The notes below the pieces were generated by a model. The model saw only the letters and a list, made by a program, of their open reading frames with translations, did no database searches and was not told where the DNA came from. From Odontocerum albicorne (Eukaryota; Arthropoda; Insecta; Trichoptera; Odontoceridae), in NCBI GenBank assembly GCA_949825065.1, contig OX463864.1, forward strand, positions 16,071,327 to 16,135,326: a stretch of 64,000 bases of DNA, read 5' to 3'. The position numbers were made by a program, and so were the translations under genes. Of the stretch, positions 10,236 through 24,575 are shown piece after piece (positions within the stretch are counted from its first letter, which is position 1; every line of letters begins with the position of its first letter).

Positions 10236-10640
10236 TCAATCTTGCCATGTTTAGAAACATGATGACCTTGTGACTTTGTTGGTAATACATTTGACTCCCA
10301 CCTGGGGGTTTCGGGTTGGACTACTAATGGCACCCAAAAAAAAAATTAAAAACTAGTTGCATTCTGGTAATGGAATTCATCTGATAACAATACTCATTAA
10401 TAACTCATCTGATAACAATACTGATAACAAAATGCATTACACTTGTGCGAGTGTTGTTGCCTCTTGACATGCGTGGTAGTATTGCCAGCATGTGTGATGT
10501 CAAACCACGGGTTCCATGCCTACTCCAGTTGCTCTAAACATGAAGGCTCGACTAATGGTGCTGAAAACAATGTTATCTCCCGGCCACACTTCGATTTGGC
10601 CGAATCACCAGTTTGGATATGTTTATGGTTACCATATGAA
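10236..10640 (+). mobile_element. SINE family 3 (tRNA-like head)
   Basis: GACTTTGTTGGTAA and GTTTCGGGTTGGACTAC resemble degenerate A and B boxes of a tRNA promoter. An A-rich stretch follows, then a body with CTGATAACAATACTC and GTGTTGTTGCCTC also present at 38435-38700 and in the arrays at 37749 and 56932. Confidence 0.55.
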
Positions 10641-11055
10641 TGAAAACAAAGAAATGAAACTAATAAGATGAATTAACACTTTCTTCTTCATCACTTGCTT
10701 AATGTTCACCAGCTTCTAGACTTTCATATTTTTTTCTAGGAACATGCTTAAAGTACGTTAGGATTCTTAATATACCATGTCTCGAATGCCCAATACCATA
10801 TTTCGAAGTCATCTATCATGTTTCTTTCCTCCTTTTTCACCGTCCATATTTCTACTCCATACAGTGCTATAGAGTGCTAACACCAGAAGCTAACTAGAGG
10901 AATTTTGGTTCTTCTGAGTATATACCCGTTAGTCTATTAGACCGGTTAATCCAATTAAATTAAATATTTTTCTTTAAAAGAATTCTTGTTTATATTGAAG
11001 ATTAAATAACACCATTCTCAGCAGGATTCTTTAATATTATAATTCTTATTCCCAG

Positions 11056-11312
11056 GTGCTCCTGTCATCCACTCGGGTAGCTCAACCCCCGAGGATCCAG
11101 CGGTGGTTGGTCGCCGTGCCTCTCTAAGGGGCTCTGGACAAACTAAACGCTCGTGTCATTGCTGCCCTCCACCTTCCCCACCGCCAACTGTTTCTGCAGC
11201 CGCCACTCCAATCAGCGGGACATCACATAGCAACACCATGACAATGGGAAGCAGCAGCTCTACACCTGCTCGAGGCAGAAACAGAAGACGTCCACCCCCG
11301 CCTACACATTAA
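11056..11312 (+). CDS. Last coding exon of the unrecognised Ser/Pro-rich protein
   Basis: Acceptor TTCCCAG ends at 11055. The single base left by the previous exon plus GT gives Gly, and the frame runs 85 codons to TAA at 11310-11312. The peptide has GRRASLRG (a basophilic kinase-like site), a Cys pair (CHCC), a polyproline run and the basic end GRNRRRPPPPTH. The three exons together give about 563 residues of C-terminal protein. The sequence then becomes AT-rich 3' UTR; AATAAA motifs near 11979 and 12594 are candidate poly(A) signals. Function unknown. Confidence 0.72.
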
Positions 11313-13620
11313 ACAAGTCTTAAATGAGTTTTAATATAAGGATTCGACTTTGTCAGAACTAATATTCCTATTTGTGAATAGTTGCTGACTTGAGGTATAA
11401 CGACTGAATTTAATTGTGTATTATATACAAGATAAAACAGTCTCACAAATTAAATATTTATTGCCGTGAGGGTCTGTTTCTTTTTGATCTCATACAGTGA
11501 GCAGCCAGTCGTTAATCATGTATTCTAATTGCTCGTATATTACGAATGGTGTCATAAATGGAAGCAGTTTGAACAATGTCATACCTTTTAACCAGATTAC
11601 ACACATAGCGACCAATATCTGAAATGCAACTTGGCCTTTAATAGACAACAGTCACCAGATGACTGCACATTGTGAACGGAGTCAGTGCTGGTTGCATTCA
11701 GTGAACAGTTGCTGATCGCTTTGCAGTAATTGGATACAAAATTCATGTTTTAAGAGGAATTTAAATATTTTTAATGATCTAATCTCTTTTCTTAAACATT
11801 GTGATGACATGAACTGTTTTGAAGAATATGTTTCCAATACACAGAAAGGATATTTATATATCTTTAAGCTCCAAGTCTCAAAGTCACATTCACCAGAATT
11901 TTCAAGAGGTCTTAAGTCCAAACAACTATGCATTAACTTGCGTTGCTTTTGTCTTTCTTAATTTGGCAATTAGGTCTGAATAAAATTGAGACTTTAATAT
12001 TTGTAACTCCAATTCAGAATAACTGTGACTTTTGAACTTTCAGCTTTATGGTAAATATATAACAGAATAATATTTTCAATATTTTATTCCAAGGATCGAA
12101 CAATGATTGAAATGAATACTTAAGGTATCGAGACTTTGAATTAAAATGTTGTGATATGTGATTAGAAGAGGCTTTAAGAGAGTATACAATAATGTACTAT
12201 CTGAAGTTCTAGTTCAAATGAAAATTGAAAATCTAGTTCAAATGAAAATTGGTTATGTTAAAACGGTGCTCCTTAGGGATCCGTCATAGATCCGTTGAAA
12301 ACTTTTTCTTTGTCTTTTTCAATTATGTTCTTATCTAAAAGTATTTTTGAAACTTTGATAGATTATCTAAAATAACAAATATGAACTTGAACTATTTTTC
12401 AGTTTTTTTTTTTATCGCAGTGTTTGAGGAAGAATGCAATTGTAAGAAATTTTACTTAATGAGGCTTTCTTACAATTATCTATTGAAATTTATGCTAGAA
12501 AGGTTAAACTCTCGACGAGTTCCTTTAGGAATAAAGGATTTAAAATATTTTTACTTTGAAATCTTTATGTGAAATTAAACTATCTAATTTATACAAATAA
12601 AAGTGTTTGAAGTTTAACATCTACAATACTTAGGAAGAACAATTAACATGGAATTCTGATAGAGGGGACAAAAACTATAAAATCCTAAGTAATAAAGAAA
12701 TAACCTTATTATATGAGTATATTGTCCATGAGAATAAATGTAGATCAACTTATTAAATACATTCCTTTATCTCAATTCATGATTTTAATCAATGTTTACA
12801 TAATTTGTACAAAATATTTATTCTGATTTCATAGTAACTTATGGAGATTTTTTATTCCTACTGTAAAATGTGCATAATGAGGGCTAAGCCCTTTTCCCCC
12901 CAGAATGTATCGATTTATTAATACTTTGATAAGTTTGAAAATGAAATTCTTACTTTTTCAATAGTTTCTTTAAACGAACTTGACGGTCTCACGTGAAATG
13001 TTTTCGAACTTCTTTAATTGAGGAGATTGTTTCAAAAAATGAGAAAGCAATATTGAACTTTTGATATAAGAAGACTAAAATTATCGGCTATAAGTTGAAC
13101 TACAAACAAAATAATGTTTGACATAAACACGTGACTAAAATGATTATTCTTAAATTGTAATAATTTTGTATAATCAAAAAAATTATTTTGAATAATCAAT
13201 TGAAAATTATGAATAATCAAATCAATTTGTATAATAATTCTTAGAACTATGATTATGCTTAAATAAAGAGAGAGAGAGCGGAGTTAATGGGTTAATAACT
13301 TCTTATCTAAACAATTGTAAGATATAGGTAAATAATAAAAAAAGTGGTGGGTTTTTTTTTAGCGAAATATAATAACATGGTTTATCTTTCTTAGACCAGC
13401 GCATTTATTTTTTAGCTGAATCGATGTTGATATTCTTAAATACTTTTGAAATACGATCAATGAATATGTATGTATCGTTTATAAGTAGGAATCTAAAGCA
13501 GACAATTGTTTTTTTTTTTATCTCTCAAAATGTCTGTTTTTTAGTAATACGTAAGTTAAAAAACGGTCAGCGGTATTCACTTGGGATTACTTCATTTCTA
13601 GTCAAGTTTATGTAAAAAAA
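11313..13620. other. AT-rich stretch, 3' UTR of the upstream gene and beyond
   Basis: No ORF with protein-like composition and no repeat ends. AATAAA at about 11979 and 12594 could end the upstream transcript. Only the short repeat at 12701 stands out. Confidence 0.5.
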
Positions 13621-13623
13621 AAT

Positions 13624-14669
<1,046 letters not shown>

Positions 14670-14998
14670 TGGAGGCAAAAATGTGTTGTCAGATGAAGTA
14701 GAGCAGTATTTGATGGCTTGGGCATGGAATAAATGAATGAAGAAAGACTAATGAAACAAATAATATACAGCGCAAATGTGAGTGGAAGGCATGGTAGAGG
14801 AAGATCAAGGAAAGTATGTTTGGGTCAAGTGTATTATGTTTTGAAAGAAGGAAATGGAAAAGGTTAAAGAAATCGTAGGAGTCGTATGAAAAGGGTATGG
14901 ACGTAGAAGAGGCGAAAGATGTTTTTCGTGATAGGAAAATCTGACGCTGTTTCCTCTCTGTCAACCCCGATAGAGAGAAGGCATGATGTTATGTATGT
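14670..14998 (+). mobile_element. Non-LTR retrotransposon 3' end, family A
   Basis: Plus-strand copy of the family at 3775, ending GAAGGCATGATGTTATGTAT before AT-rich sequence. Translation in pieces gives GRGRSRKVC and RSRMKRV-like basic stretches of the C-terminus. Confidence 0.65.
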
Positions 14999-15279
14999 AT
15001 AATAATAAAAAGACAATTTATATAACGTCGTTTATGAGAGTTGATTCTCGTCGAGAGCATTCTTAATCGGGATTTGAGTCCACTATTATAGATAGATAAA
15101 AAAAAGGTGACGACGGGAGACAACATGATGGTGTGTATATACGTATGTAAAAAAGACAGATCTTATTAAGATGGAGGCAAAAATCACATCTAATAGGGGT
15201 TTCCAAAAAAAAAAAAAACCTCCAAATGTGCTTTCCTTATGACCTATACTTGAATTGCGCTTTTGTTGTATACAGTACA

Positions 15280-15452
15280 ACCTAGCGGGTTTATTGCCAA
15301 GCTCTTACAATCAACCAACCAGAAAAATGTTAAGAGGCCTCAAGTGTAAACCAGACTGTTGATCTTTTCAAAAAATTGGCACCAACGGGATCGAACCCTT
15401 TGACTCCGGGTAGGAATACAGATACCGTCGCAACTAAGCTATGGAGGTCATA
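15280..15452 (-). mobile_element. SINE family 1, tRNA-derived
   Basis: On the minus strand, the head has an A box (TAGCTTAGTTGCG) and B box (GGGTTCGATCCC) about 40 bases apart. The body ends in the same tail as the LWN-type LINE (CTGGTTGGTTG...GGCAATAAACCCGC). Acceptor-stem pairing is poor, so it is a SINE head rather than a working tRNA. Confidence 0.75.
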
Positions 15453-16247
15453 CTTAGAGTCATAATGAAAGTAGAACGCAGCAAAAAACGACATGATCAT
15501 ACTTAAATTGGTCTGCAGACCCACCTTAACTTATTATTGTGTTTTGAATGCTTACAAAAAAAACTACATTGGTAAAAATTGCCACATTGCCAAGAGTCCA
15601 GTTGGCAGAAATAAGATACAATCAAAAAGGTTGTCAATCGGGATATGTGTGCTTTGAAAACTACTTTCTAACATATTTTCTTGGTTAAATCAAACATAAG
15701 GTGTCTTGTTGAAAGATCGAATAACAACTCAATTAATAGACATAGAGTTCTGTAGGAAAAAGACACAGCTGGTCAAGTCCTTTAAGTCGAGCAAGGGCTC
15801 AAGTCCTTTAAAGTAATTTTTTTTTAATAATTTATGGCATAGAAATATAATCCTTATTGCCAGATTCGTCCTTTTCTCCCTTTACGGAGAGAGTTTACTT
15901 CAATATTTGGAATGGCGGTAAGCCCTCTCAGTCGAAAAAACAACCTACCCACTACAACTTCCTTGCCTATCATATCAAATGACTTCTTCCTGATTCGACA
16001 ATAACACCATCCAGTGAGGAGGCACAGGCGACGTCTCTAACCTAACATGAAAAAAAATCTCTAAAACTCCAATGAACACGTCAACCCGTCCCACCAATAG
16101 GCACCCAACCCCGCCACTCCCTAAGTCAATAAAAATAAATGGAAAACACCATTGTTGATTAAACATTTTTCTTTTTTCGCGTGGTAGAAGGGTTATAGTG
16201 GCAACGATAAGACTATCAGGTCAACGCATTTAGAGTAACTTGATGTA
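15453..16247. other. Stretch without recognisable gene
   Basis: Mixed AT-rich sequence with no supported feature. Confidence 0.35.
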
Positions 16248-17154
16248 CGAGGGTCATCTAGAAAGTAAGGTTACAATATTTATGTAGGATCGAAAAATGC
16301 TTGTATTTAATTGAAATTCACAGGATACTTCACAAACATATTAAAATATTTTTCAACGTAATCGCCGTCGAGATCGAGACATTTCTGTAGTCGGGGCACC
16401 AGCTTTTGTATGCCAGTGTCATAGATCTCCGCCGCCAGCTCTTTCAGCCACTTCTTCACAGCTTCCTCGACTTCCTGATCGTTGGAAAATTGTTGGGGTG
16501 TAGTGACACACCCACGTTTCATCCCCCGTCATGATAGAGTTCAGAAAAGCTTCTCCCTCCTGTGCAAAACGATTAAAAAATTAACGCGCGGCGGTCACGC
16601 GATTTTGACGGTGCTCCGGTGTGAGCATTCTGGGCGCCCATCTCGCACACAACTTTTTGAAACCAAGTCTTTCCGACACAATATCACCAAGGAGCCTTTG
16701 AGAAATGTCAGGAAATTCTTCGTGAAGGTCGTCAAGCGTCACACGACGGTCATTTCGCACTTGTTCTTCAATTTTTTGCACAAATTCGTCAGAAATCACT
16801 GCCTTGCCTCGTCGTGAGTATCAGTACGGCCTTCTCTGAACAACTTAACCCATTTCGTGACATGTTGTCGACTCATCACATCACTATCATAAACTTCCAC
16901 GAGCTTCCGATGGATATTCGCGGCGGTATTGTTCTGCAAAGTCAAAAAACAGATGACCGCGCGGATCTCGCAGTGCGCGATGACCTCTCCATCGGAAGAA
17001 TTTACTGTGACTGAACAAAATGGCTGACAAACACGCCGGATCAAACAAACTGACCGTTAGGATCCCCCCTACACGCCAGGTGCGCGAACTTCGAAACAAA
17101 AAATTTCCCCCGGCCTCAGGAGCCCTTGTAACCTTACTTTCTAGATGACCCTCG
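16248..17154 (-). mobile_element. mariner deletion derivative
   Basis: Near-perfect inverted ends CGAGGGTCATCTAGAAAGTA (about 29 bases) with TA at 16246-16247 and 17155-17156; 907 bp. The ends are almost identical, so insertion is fairly recent. Confidence 0.93.
16320..17005 (-). pseudogene. mariner transposase, middle deleted
   Basis: Minus strand: N-terminal domain (SRQHVTKWVKLFREGRTDTH), linker helix-turn-helix (RVTLDDLHEEFPDISQRLL), then MTGDETWVCHYTP (first catalytic Asp), joined directly to QQFSNDQEVEEAVKKWLKE and the C-terminal GDYVEKYF. The second and third Asp region is deleted near 16490. One frame change lies near 16800. Confidence 0.88.
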
Positions 17155-17156
17155 TA

Positions 17157-19330
17157 CTTCTGAAATGCCTCCTTTAATCTCCAGCCTCTCTTGTCATGTT
17201 GTCATCAGTCCAAGGGATGAAATCATTAGACCAGTGATATTTTATATTGATCTTTTTTTAATTTTGTATTTAGCTAATATATCTTCACTTATATTTTGAC
17301 TATACAGTGTTATATATTTTTCTATACCTGTCATTTCTTTATTTAACTATGACTTGTTCTGGTAGCATTGTTTTTTTTATAATCACATACTGAAGCAAAA
17401 AACTAGATTTTCTTTAATATTTTTTTACTAAAAATTTTTTTTGTATATTATGAATTTAATATTGTAAAGTTTACCCAAATTCTTAAAAATTAGAATATTA
17501 AAATAAGACAAATTGACTGTCATCTTTTTATTTTTTTTTTTGTTTCTGATTCAACACTTTTATATAAAAATATATGATTTGAATATTTAAATTAAAAAAA
17601 TAATAATCATTATAATAGAAGCATCCTTAAAATAATAATAATAATAAAAGGATTTTTTTTATATAGTGCCGTTCACAGAGCAGACTCTCTTTAAGGGCGC
17701 GCTCAAACTTTGAGACATTATTCACTAAATTACAATATATTTTTTTTAGTATTTGTAATTTTATTTCAATGTGTTTTTAAATTTCTTCCTAGAATAGAAA
17801 CAATTATTTTTTCGGATAAAAAATGTAAGAGATCGTAAAAGAATATTTTTTATTTATCATTTAAATTGAATTAAAAATGTCTCAAATTATAATTTGTATA
17901 TCTGTATCAATTACTTAGTTAAGTATAAATTGTTTATATATAAATGGTGTTCCTCAGGGATCCATTTTAAGTCTGTTAAAAGGAAAAATAAAAGACAAAA
18001 GAATAACTTTTCTTTCGTCCTGTGTAAGGAACCTTTTAAAATGTCAAATTGAAAATGCTTACTCGATACATATATAATTTTTTTGTAACAGAATTACAGA
18101 CATTTATTATAGTTAAAAGCCAGTATAATTTAGTACCTGAAAACTTATATCGGTTTCTAAAGATCTATTCAATATTTTTATAGAAGCTTAATGTTCAATA
18201 ACCTACGAAAAGTTTCCCTTGCCTATATTTTTTATTGTGTACTTAGAATTTAATTTGTAAAGAAACCATAGAGCTTATTACACCTATTATTTTGTATGAC
18301 TACAGGTGACCGTGTCAAAAAACAAAATTTCTGTAAATGTATTATATATTCTGTAAAATTATTTACAAAATTTAAAAAATCATCTACTAGCTTAAGTAAT
18401 ATATCCGTTTTTATTTTTTGTGAATTATGCAGGACTGACAAAGAACTCTTATAGTTATCTTCTCTAGTATTGATGCTCATATTTGCGAGGGTAGATTCTC
18501 TAACCAATTTCTCACATCCATCTGTAGTTCCCTCAGTCCTTAAGGGAGTGTAGCAGTTGTCTGCAGTTAATCACTTATAGGGAGGGAAATCAGTTTGTCC
18601 CTATTTATGGATCAGATATACCCAAAACCCCTGATCAGTGGCATAATGAGGGGGAACAGTTCTTCCCGGGTGCAGGGCTAAATGGGGCTTAACACTTGCT
18701 ACCCTGTGATGGATAGCGAGTGACCAGGACTAATATTTTATTTGATTCGACGTTTTAATACATAATAAAAATATTTTTATAGCTAATTACAAAAAATAAC
18801 CTAGCAGATTTTGCATAATTTTGATTTAAAATATACATTTTTCACTGGAAGCAAGTGCTAAAGTGATATTTTTTTTAAAAGTTTTCCTTAATTTCGCTAC
18901 GCCCAATGTTTATCCAAACTTCCAATGTCTATTTTTGCTTTTTCTCACACATAGGCAACGGAAACTACAGTAAAAAGTACTTAAAATTCAAAATAATGCA
19001 ACTATAGCTTTTGAAGTAAATCCCCGTTGTGACCCCCCCCCCCCAAAAGATAAAAAAATTAAAAATAAGTTTTCACACCCCCCTCTCCTGTAAAAACTTA
19101 ATATCTTGTTGATGTGCATGGGCACGTACGCTCCAAATAACTGTGTTAGTTTTTCTCAGAAAATGTGTTTTTTTTTTGTACATACAATTATTTTTATTTT
19201 CGCGACTCCCCTGGTGTTCGTGACCGATAGGTTGAGAAAGCTAAGAAGTAAATAATTACCGTTAGTATTTATCATAATTAAACACATTCATAGTTCATTT
19301 TGTTATATGTATGCAACAAAATATATTATA
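17157..19330. other. AT-rich intergenic stretch
   Basis: No protein-like ORF. A motif TATATAGTGCCGTTCACAGA with TCTCTTTAAGGG near 17660-17700 recurs at 32320-32360, probably a LINE 3' end. The rest is unassigned. Confidence 0.4.
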
Positions 19331-19475
19331 CATTAGCTCCCCTGATTGTGAAGTAAGAACCTTGAAACCGGTAGGATTATACGTTAAGTGGAAAAAACAG
19401 TGTTTTACTAAACAAATTACGATGTCTTTAAACCTCTACAGTATTAACGCCTTAACCATAAATAATATAACTATA
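19330..19475 (+). mobile_element. Penelope-like 3' tail fragment
   Basis: CCTTGAAACCGGTAGGATTA and then ACAGTGTTTTACTAAACAAA, CTTTAAACCTC and CCTTAACCATAAATAA match the right arm and tail of the dimer at 2490-2606. Confidence 0.65.
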
Positions 19476-20670
19476 TGCTAAAATCCATACACAGATTTTG
19501 CCTATAGGACTTCTGTAATACCTTATTCCAAATGAAGCTTAGATTACACTTTGTACAAAGGGGTGCAGAAGACCCTCGCTATACCACTGCTCTTGATCTC
19601 ATCTTTACCTCGACCCTCGCTATACCACTTTACCGCACCATAGTGGAGCAAATCAAGGCAGTTTTGCAGACAGATCGATATCTTCTTCCTCTATCCACAA
19701 ATTGTTGCGGTGTACCCAGACATTATTGCTTTATATCCTATGCGGGGTGATGAATTTGGTTGGAATTTTGTTATATGCCGTTGTATTTCATCAATTCTTT
19801 GGTCACTGTGTAATGTGTCGAATACATAATATAGATTAGAGTTATTATGCTGTATCCGAAATACAAACAGTTAATGAAATTCTTCCTGAAGTGAAAAAGT
19901 TTATTATTTTACAATTAATGTGTTCATTATATATTTTTTTATAGCTTGTAAAATTGTCGTTTTTTCATTTTAGATTTGCCGTTTTGAATACAATAACAGC
20001 GATTGTATTAAATTGGACAAAGAATCAACGCACACTAGTTAGTATTTTTATTTATGTCATTCGTATTTTAGACTTTTTTTAATGTGCAACATATCGGGGA
20101 ATAATTAGTTTTCGACTTAAATTATTTTAATCAAATTTATAGTACATATAAGGTTTACATATATCGTTATAATGCTAAATTTTATTTTGTATTCATACAT
20201 AACCTTTTTTTTTTTTTTATTATTATTCATGGTGTTTGAGGTTTCTCGATGGTGTTGGTAAGATTGGTGACTAGACCGTACTGTGAATAGTAATATTCAC
20301 AATACGACCTAGAGTCCAAGTATCACGATCTATCTCGATATGTGACATATGGTTAGAAGTATTGCACTATAGATTGGTGCCATCAAGAATTCTGAGGGAT
20401 GCTAAATTTTCACTTTCTCTACTCCCTGCGTTATTTTGTATTAAAATAGAAATTATATAATTGATTGGCATGAAAATGGTTTAAACATTTTATTTTTAAG
20501 AAATTTTCAATCCTAGTGAGAGATTTGAGTAGTTCGCAGTTATTTTGATATGATAAAATGTTTTTTTACGAATTTTTACCCACTGTGGATGATAATTTTG
20601 AGTAGATAATATATTGGGAATCAGGAGTCAGGTATGCGAGCTGCATGTTCAGTTGCTACACGACAGTTTG
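19476..20670. other. Intergenic stretch without recognisable gene
   Basis: AT-rich; nothing supported. Confidence 0.35.
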
Positions 20671-21165
20671 CTCTGTTCAAAACTTGATTGTTTGATACTC
20701 TATGACACCATTGAAAGTCTACGGTAGTGTTACCAACATGTACAACAGATAGCTAATAATGTGCCTAGTTCAGTAATTCTAAACCTGAAAGCTAATAGAG
20801 AACTGTTCAGAACTTAATTGTTTGATACTCTATGGTACCATTGAAAGTCTACGGTAGTGTTACCAACATGTACAACAGATAGCTAATAATGTGCGCCTAG
20901 TTCAGTAATTCTAAACCTGAAAGCTAATAGAACTGTTCAAAACTTGATTGTTTGATACTCTATGGCACCATTGAAAGTCTACGGTAGTGTTACCAACATG
21001 TACAACAGATAGCTAATAATGTGCGCCTAGTTCAGTAATTCTAAACCTGAAAGCTAAAAGAACTGTTCAGAACTTGATTGTTTGATACTCTATGGTACCA
21101 GTGATAGTCTACGGTAGTGTTACCAACATGCACAACAGATTCTAATTCTAAACCTGAAGGCTAAT
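20671..21165. repeat. Tandem array, nearly four 130-bp units
   Basis: The marker GTTCARAACTT occurs at 20675, 20805, 20935 and 21065, exactly 130 bases apart. Units differ by a few substitutions and the last is truncated and more divergent. The phrase CTAAACCTGAAAGCTAATAG ends each of the first three units. Confidence 0.95.
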
Positions 21166-22012
21166 AGGAACAGAAGAGAATATTGTCTCTAGATCAGTAG
21201 TGAGCAAGATTTTTGACCGAGGGCTATTGTATGAATGGAAAATGACTGAAGTGGCATTCGGTACCATACCATTATCGGGGTGTTATTAAAAGTAAATAAA
21301 AACAACATAATATTTTAAAAAAATATTCAACAGTATCTTAATAAATATCAGGGTTCAAGAGTCGTTGCAAAGAGAAGATTTTGGAGATTACAATCAGTCA
21401 GTCGAGATCTTTGCTTGTTTTTAATTATTTTCATCGATAAAGACTTGTTTACAAATATATATACTGTCAAAACGGCACACATATCGCTGTGCAATTGTTC
21501 TTAAATTGAGGTAGTTCTCACTGGGTAAGATAATCCTCATCCTGTAAGTAAAGCAGAAAGACGCAAATTTATCCTTTAATGTCAAATTAAATTTTAAATC
21601 TATAATTTTCTTCAGCATCCATGTCTGTGATTTTGAAGTCTGCAACCGTGTCTGATTTTCATTTTAGTTTGTATGCATATTATGTTAAGACAGAGCGCGA
21701 GCCATCAAAGCATGGCTGGCGACCTTCATGGTCTACTACTTGCGCATCACTGCTCTTGATGTATGTAACTTAAGTGTCCACAACTTCAATTCAGTTATGT
21801 TGATTACTGTGGAATGAATGGAATGTGACACCAGACCATTTAAGACTCGAATAAATCATGAACTCCTTAAACTACTGTTATAAATAGTTTTTGTGCCGCA
21901 ATCTTTTATATATTTATTTCACAAAGTCTTAAGTTGTAATCTTTTTTTAAATTTGGGTTAAAGTTTTTAATTAGAATCTTTGCGATTTAAATTATTTATA
22001 TTGTATCGTAGC
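21166..22012. other. Intergenic stretch without recognisable gene
   Basis: AT-rich; nothing supported. Confidence 0.35.
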
Positions 22013-22385
<373 letters not shown>

Positions 22386-22580
22386 TTTTATGATAAGTGA
22401 AACGTCAAAAATATATATTTTTGTTTTTCTCTCGTCGTAATTTGTATAGTTGTTTCTAAAAACTCAGAAGTTATCGTTTAAAAGTATATTAAAGACAAAT
22501 ATTGTTTAAGTGAATAGTTCTAATATATTTAGGATTAAAATATTGTTTTGTTTTTGTTTTTTATTAGTTCAAAAATTATA

Positions 22581-23030
22581 TTGAGTTGTCTGAAAAGTTA
22601 TTTCATAATTTTAGGTCAAATTCGAATTGTACCAAATCCTCGGTAGACGGTTTTCGTTATTTTCAGTGTCTCGGCAATCTCTCGTATTTAACACTTCTTG
22701 ATGAATCTATTGATTTGATCATTAGTGGTAATCGGCCTTCTAGAGCAGACACCGTCTTTGCTATCACTAACTGCATCATCACCATACACTGTACATATAT
22801 TTTTTTAATTTTGTGTGGCATCTTTTTCTTTGCTGGTAATAAAAAACATCAAGCTCTGAAAAAAAAGCAATTTATTCAATCTTCAAAATTATGCAAAAAA
22901 AAAAACACTCGAGCAATGCCCCTAAAATGCATTTAAATATTACCTTTCATAATATACATTCAGCACGTTCTGAATGATTGTCCTAACGACATCTATACAA
23001 GAAATATGAAACTATTTTTCGGACAACATT
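22581..23030 (-). mobile_element. Non-autonomous mariner-like element, copy 1
   Basis: Ends TTGTCTGAAAAGTTATTTCA and TTGTCCGAAAAATAGTTTCA (right end reverse-complemented). Minus-strand translation keeps a piece of the N-terminal domain (RPITTNDQINRFI, IREIAETLKITKTVYRGF). A related copy lies at 55205-56650. The exact duplication is unclear. Confidence 0.72.
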
Positions 23031-23299
23031 ATTTCTACTGATAATTTTTGATAAGCATAATATCACATGCAATGTACAAAGATAAAATGTCACAGATTGC
23101 CTCGATTTGTCGACAGTTTTAATTATCTTTTTTTTTTTCTGTAAAAATGTTCAAAACAGGCCTAGGGTTGTAAGTAGTAGTGTCATTCAATATTAATGAT
23201 TTATTTAAATTCTGAAACTTAATTATTCAAATGTAATTAATAAAAAATATATGTGTAATTGAGTACTTCAATGCCAAAGACTATTTTGTTTGTTTTTTT

Positions 23300-23480
23300 A
23301 ATATCTCTTCAACAAAAGTCACCATTTTCTTTGTTGGTACTTTAAACACCATTGTTGGAGATTAACCAACCGCCATTTTTCTTTTGGAGGTTGACTGCCA
23401 TTTTCCTTTTAGAGTTGATCTTCTAATTTTCTTATGGTGGTTGTCAGCCATTTTATTTTTAACTGCTTATCTTCTTTTTT
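23300..23480. repeat. Diverged short tandem repeats
   Basis: Three to four imperfect repeats of about 40 bases around GCCATTTT and GGTTGACTG. Low confidence. Confidence 0.35.
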
Positions 23481-24567
23481 AGGTTATCTATTTTTGAACG
23501 ACTAACTATTTTTGATTGAGTTAACTATCAATTTTTAATCTGTTTTTTCAAATATAATTCCCATAAGATGTTAATACATTAATTAAATTTTAAAGTCCAT
23601 TCAACTAGTTGTATATTATATTGACAGAGCACTGAAAAAGAGTGAGATATTATTTCCTTTATTTGGCCGGAAGATATTAAAAAAAAAAACTCATTGAGCA
23701 GTGTAAAAATACAGTATTCAACCGTGGTTAATATATAATAATATTAAATAATATTTTTTTTGTATTTGTAAAGCCCTGTTTCACAAAGTGACATTCTCAA
23801 AATATTTGAGTTTTTTTTTTGTACATGAACCAGTGTTATATTTGGAAAAAATGGATTTGGATGAGTAACGGAAAAAAAAACACCCGCCATTTTGTTTCCG
23901 ATTGTGTACCAGTGTTGCCCTGTTGAACTTTTTATAAGTCTTAGTAATTGATAAGAATGTATGTAAAATAAAATTTAAAAAAATGTTTTTTTTTCACGAC
24001 TTAAAAAGTCCTATATGAATTACATGTTTTTGTTTGAATATTGTGTAAGGTGATTTTCAATAAATAATTATTACTAGCGAATATCATTTGGATGATGTAT
24101 TTTAATGGGTAGGTTGGTAGAAATTGTAGGTGTAAAAAAAAATGTATTGTTAAGATTAATGGCCGTATTGCCAGTTTTTACTTTTTTTAAAAAAAAAACG
24201 TTTATCTCGATTCGGTCGGCAGCACTTGTAACGCATTACGCAATTACATTTCAAGTTTTGCGATGTGCACAATTTTCCTCGTATTTCTTTGTTTTTTTTT
24301 TTTTTTTTTTCGATCCTTGATATGGTACTGTCTATTATAAGTTTGTCTATGGAACAAAATGGCGGTCGATTGTACCTTATGTAGGCATTACAATGAAAAT
24401 AATTAGGTTTAGATTTAAAAAGTTGTTCGGTTGTTCTATAGTTTACAAATACCTCCTCATTTGTGTTGGTCGTGAACTCTTAACTGTAAATTTTATTTTA
24501 TAAAGTGCTATACATTTAAAAATGAAAATAAAGAGTTAAAAAAAATATATATTTCTTTTATTTTATC
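23481..24567. other. Intergenic stretch without recognisable gene
   Basis: AT-rich with poly-A/T runs; nothing supported. Confidence 0.35.
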
Positions 24568-24575
24568 ATCTAATG
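24568..24575. repeat. 8-bp hAT target-site duplication
   Basis: ATCTAATG here and at 27589-27596. Confidence 0.92.

Noticed and set aside
15380..15450. tRNA gene on the minus strand (also 31880, 38445, 45450, 54570)
   Set aside because: A and B boxes are present, but acceptor stems do not pair and each continues into a SINE body shared with other loci.
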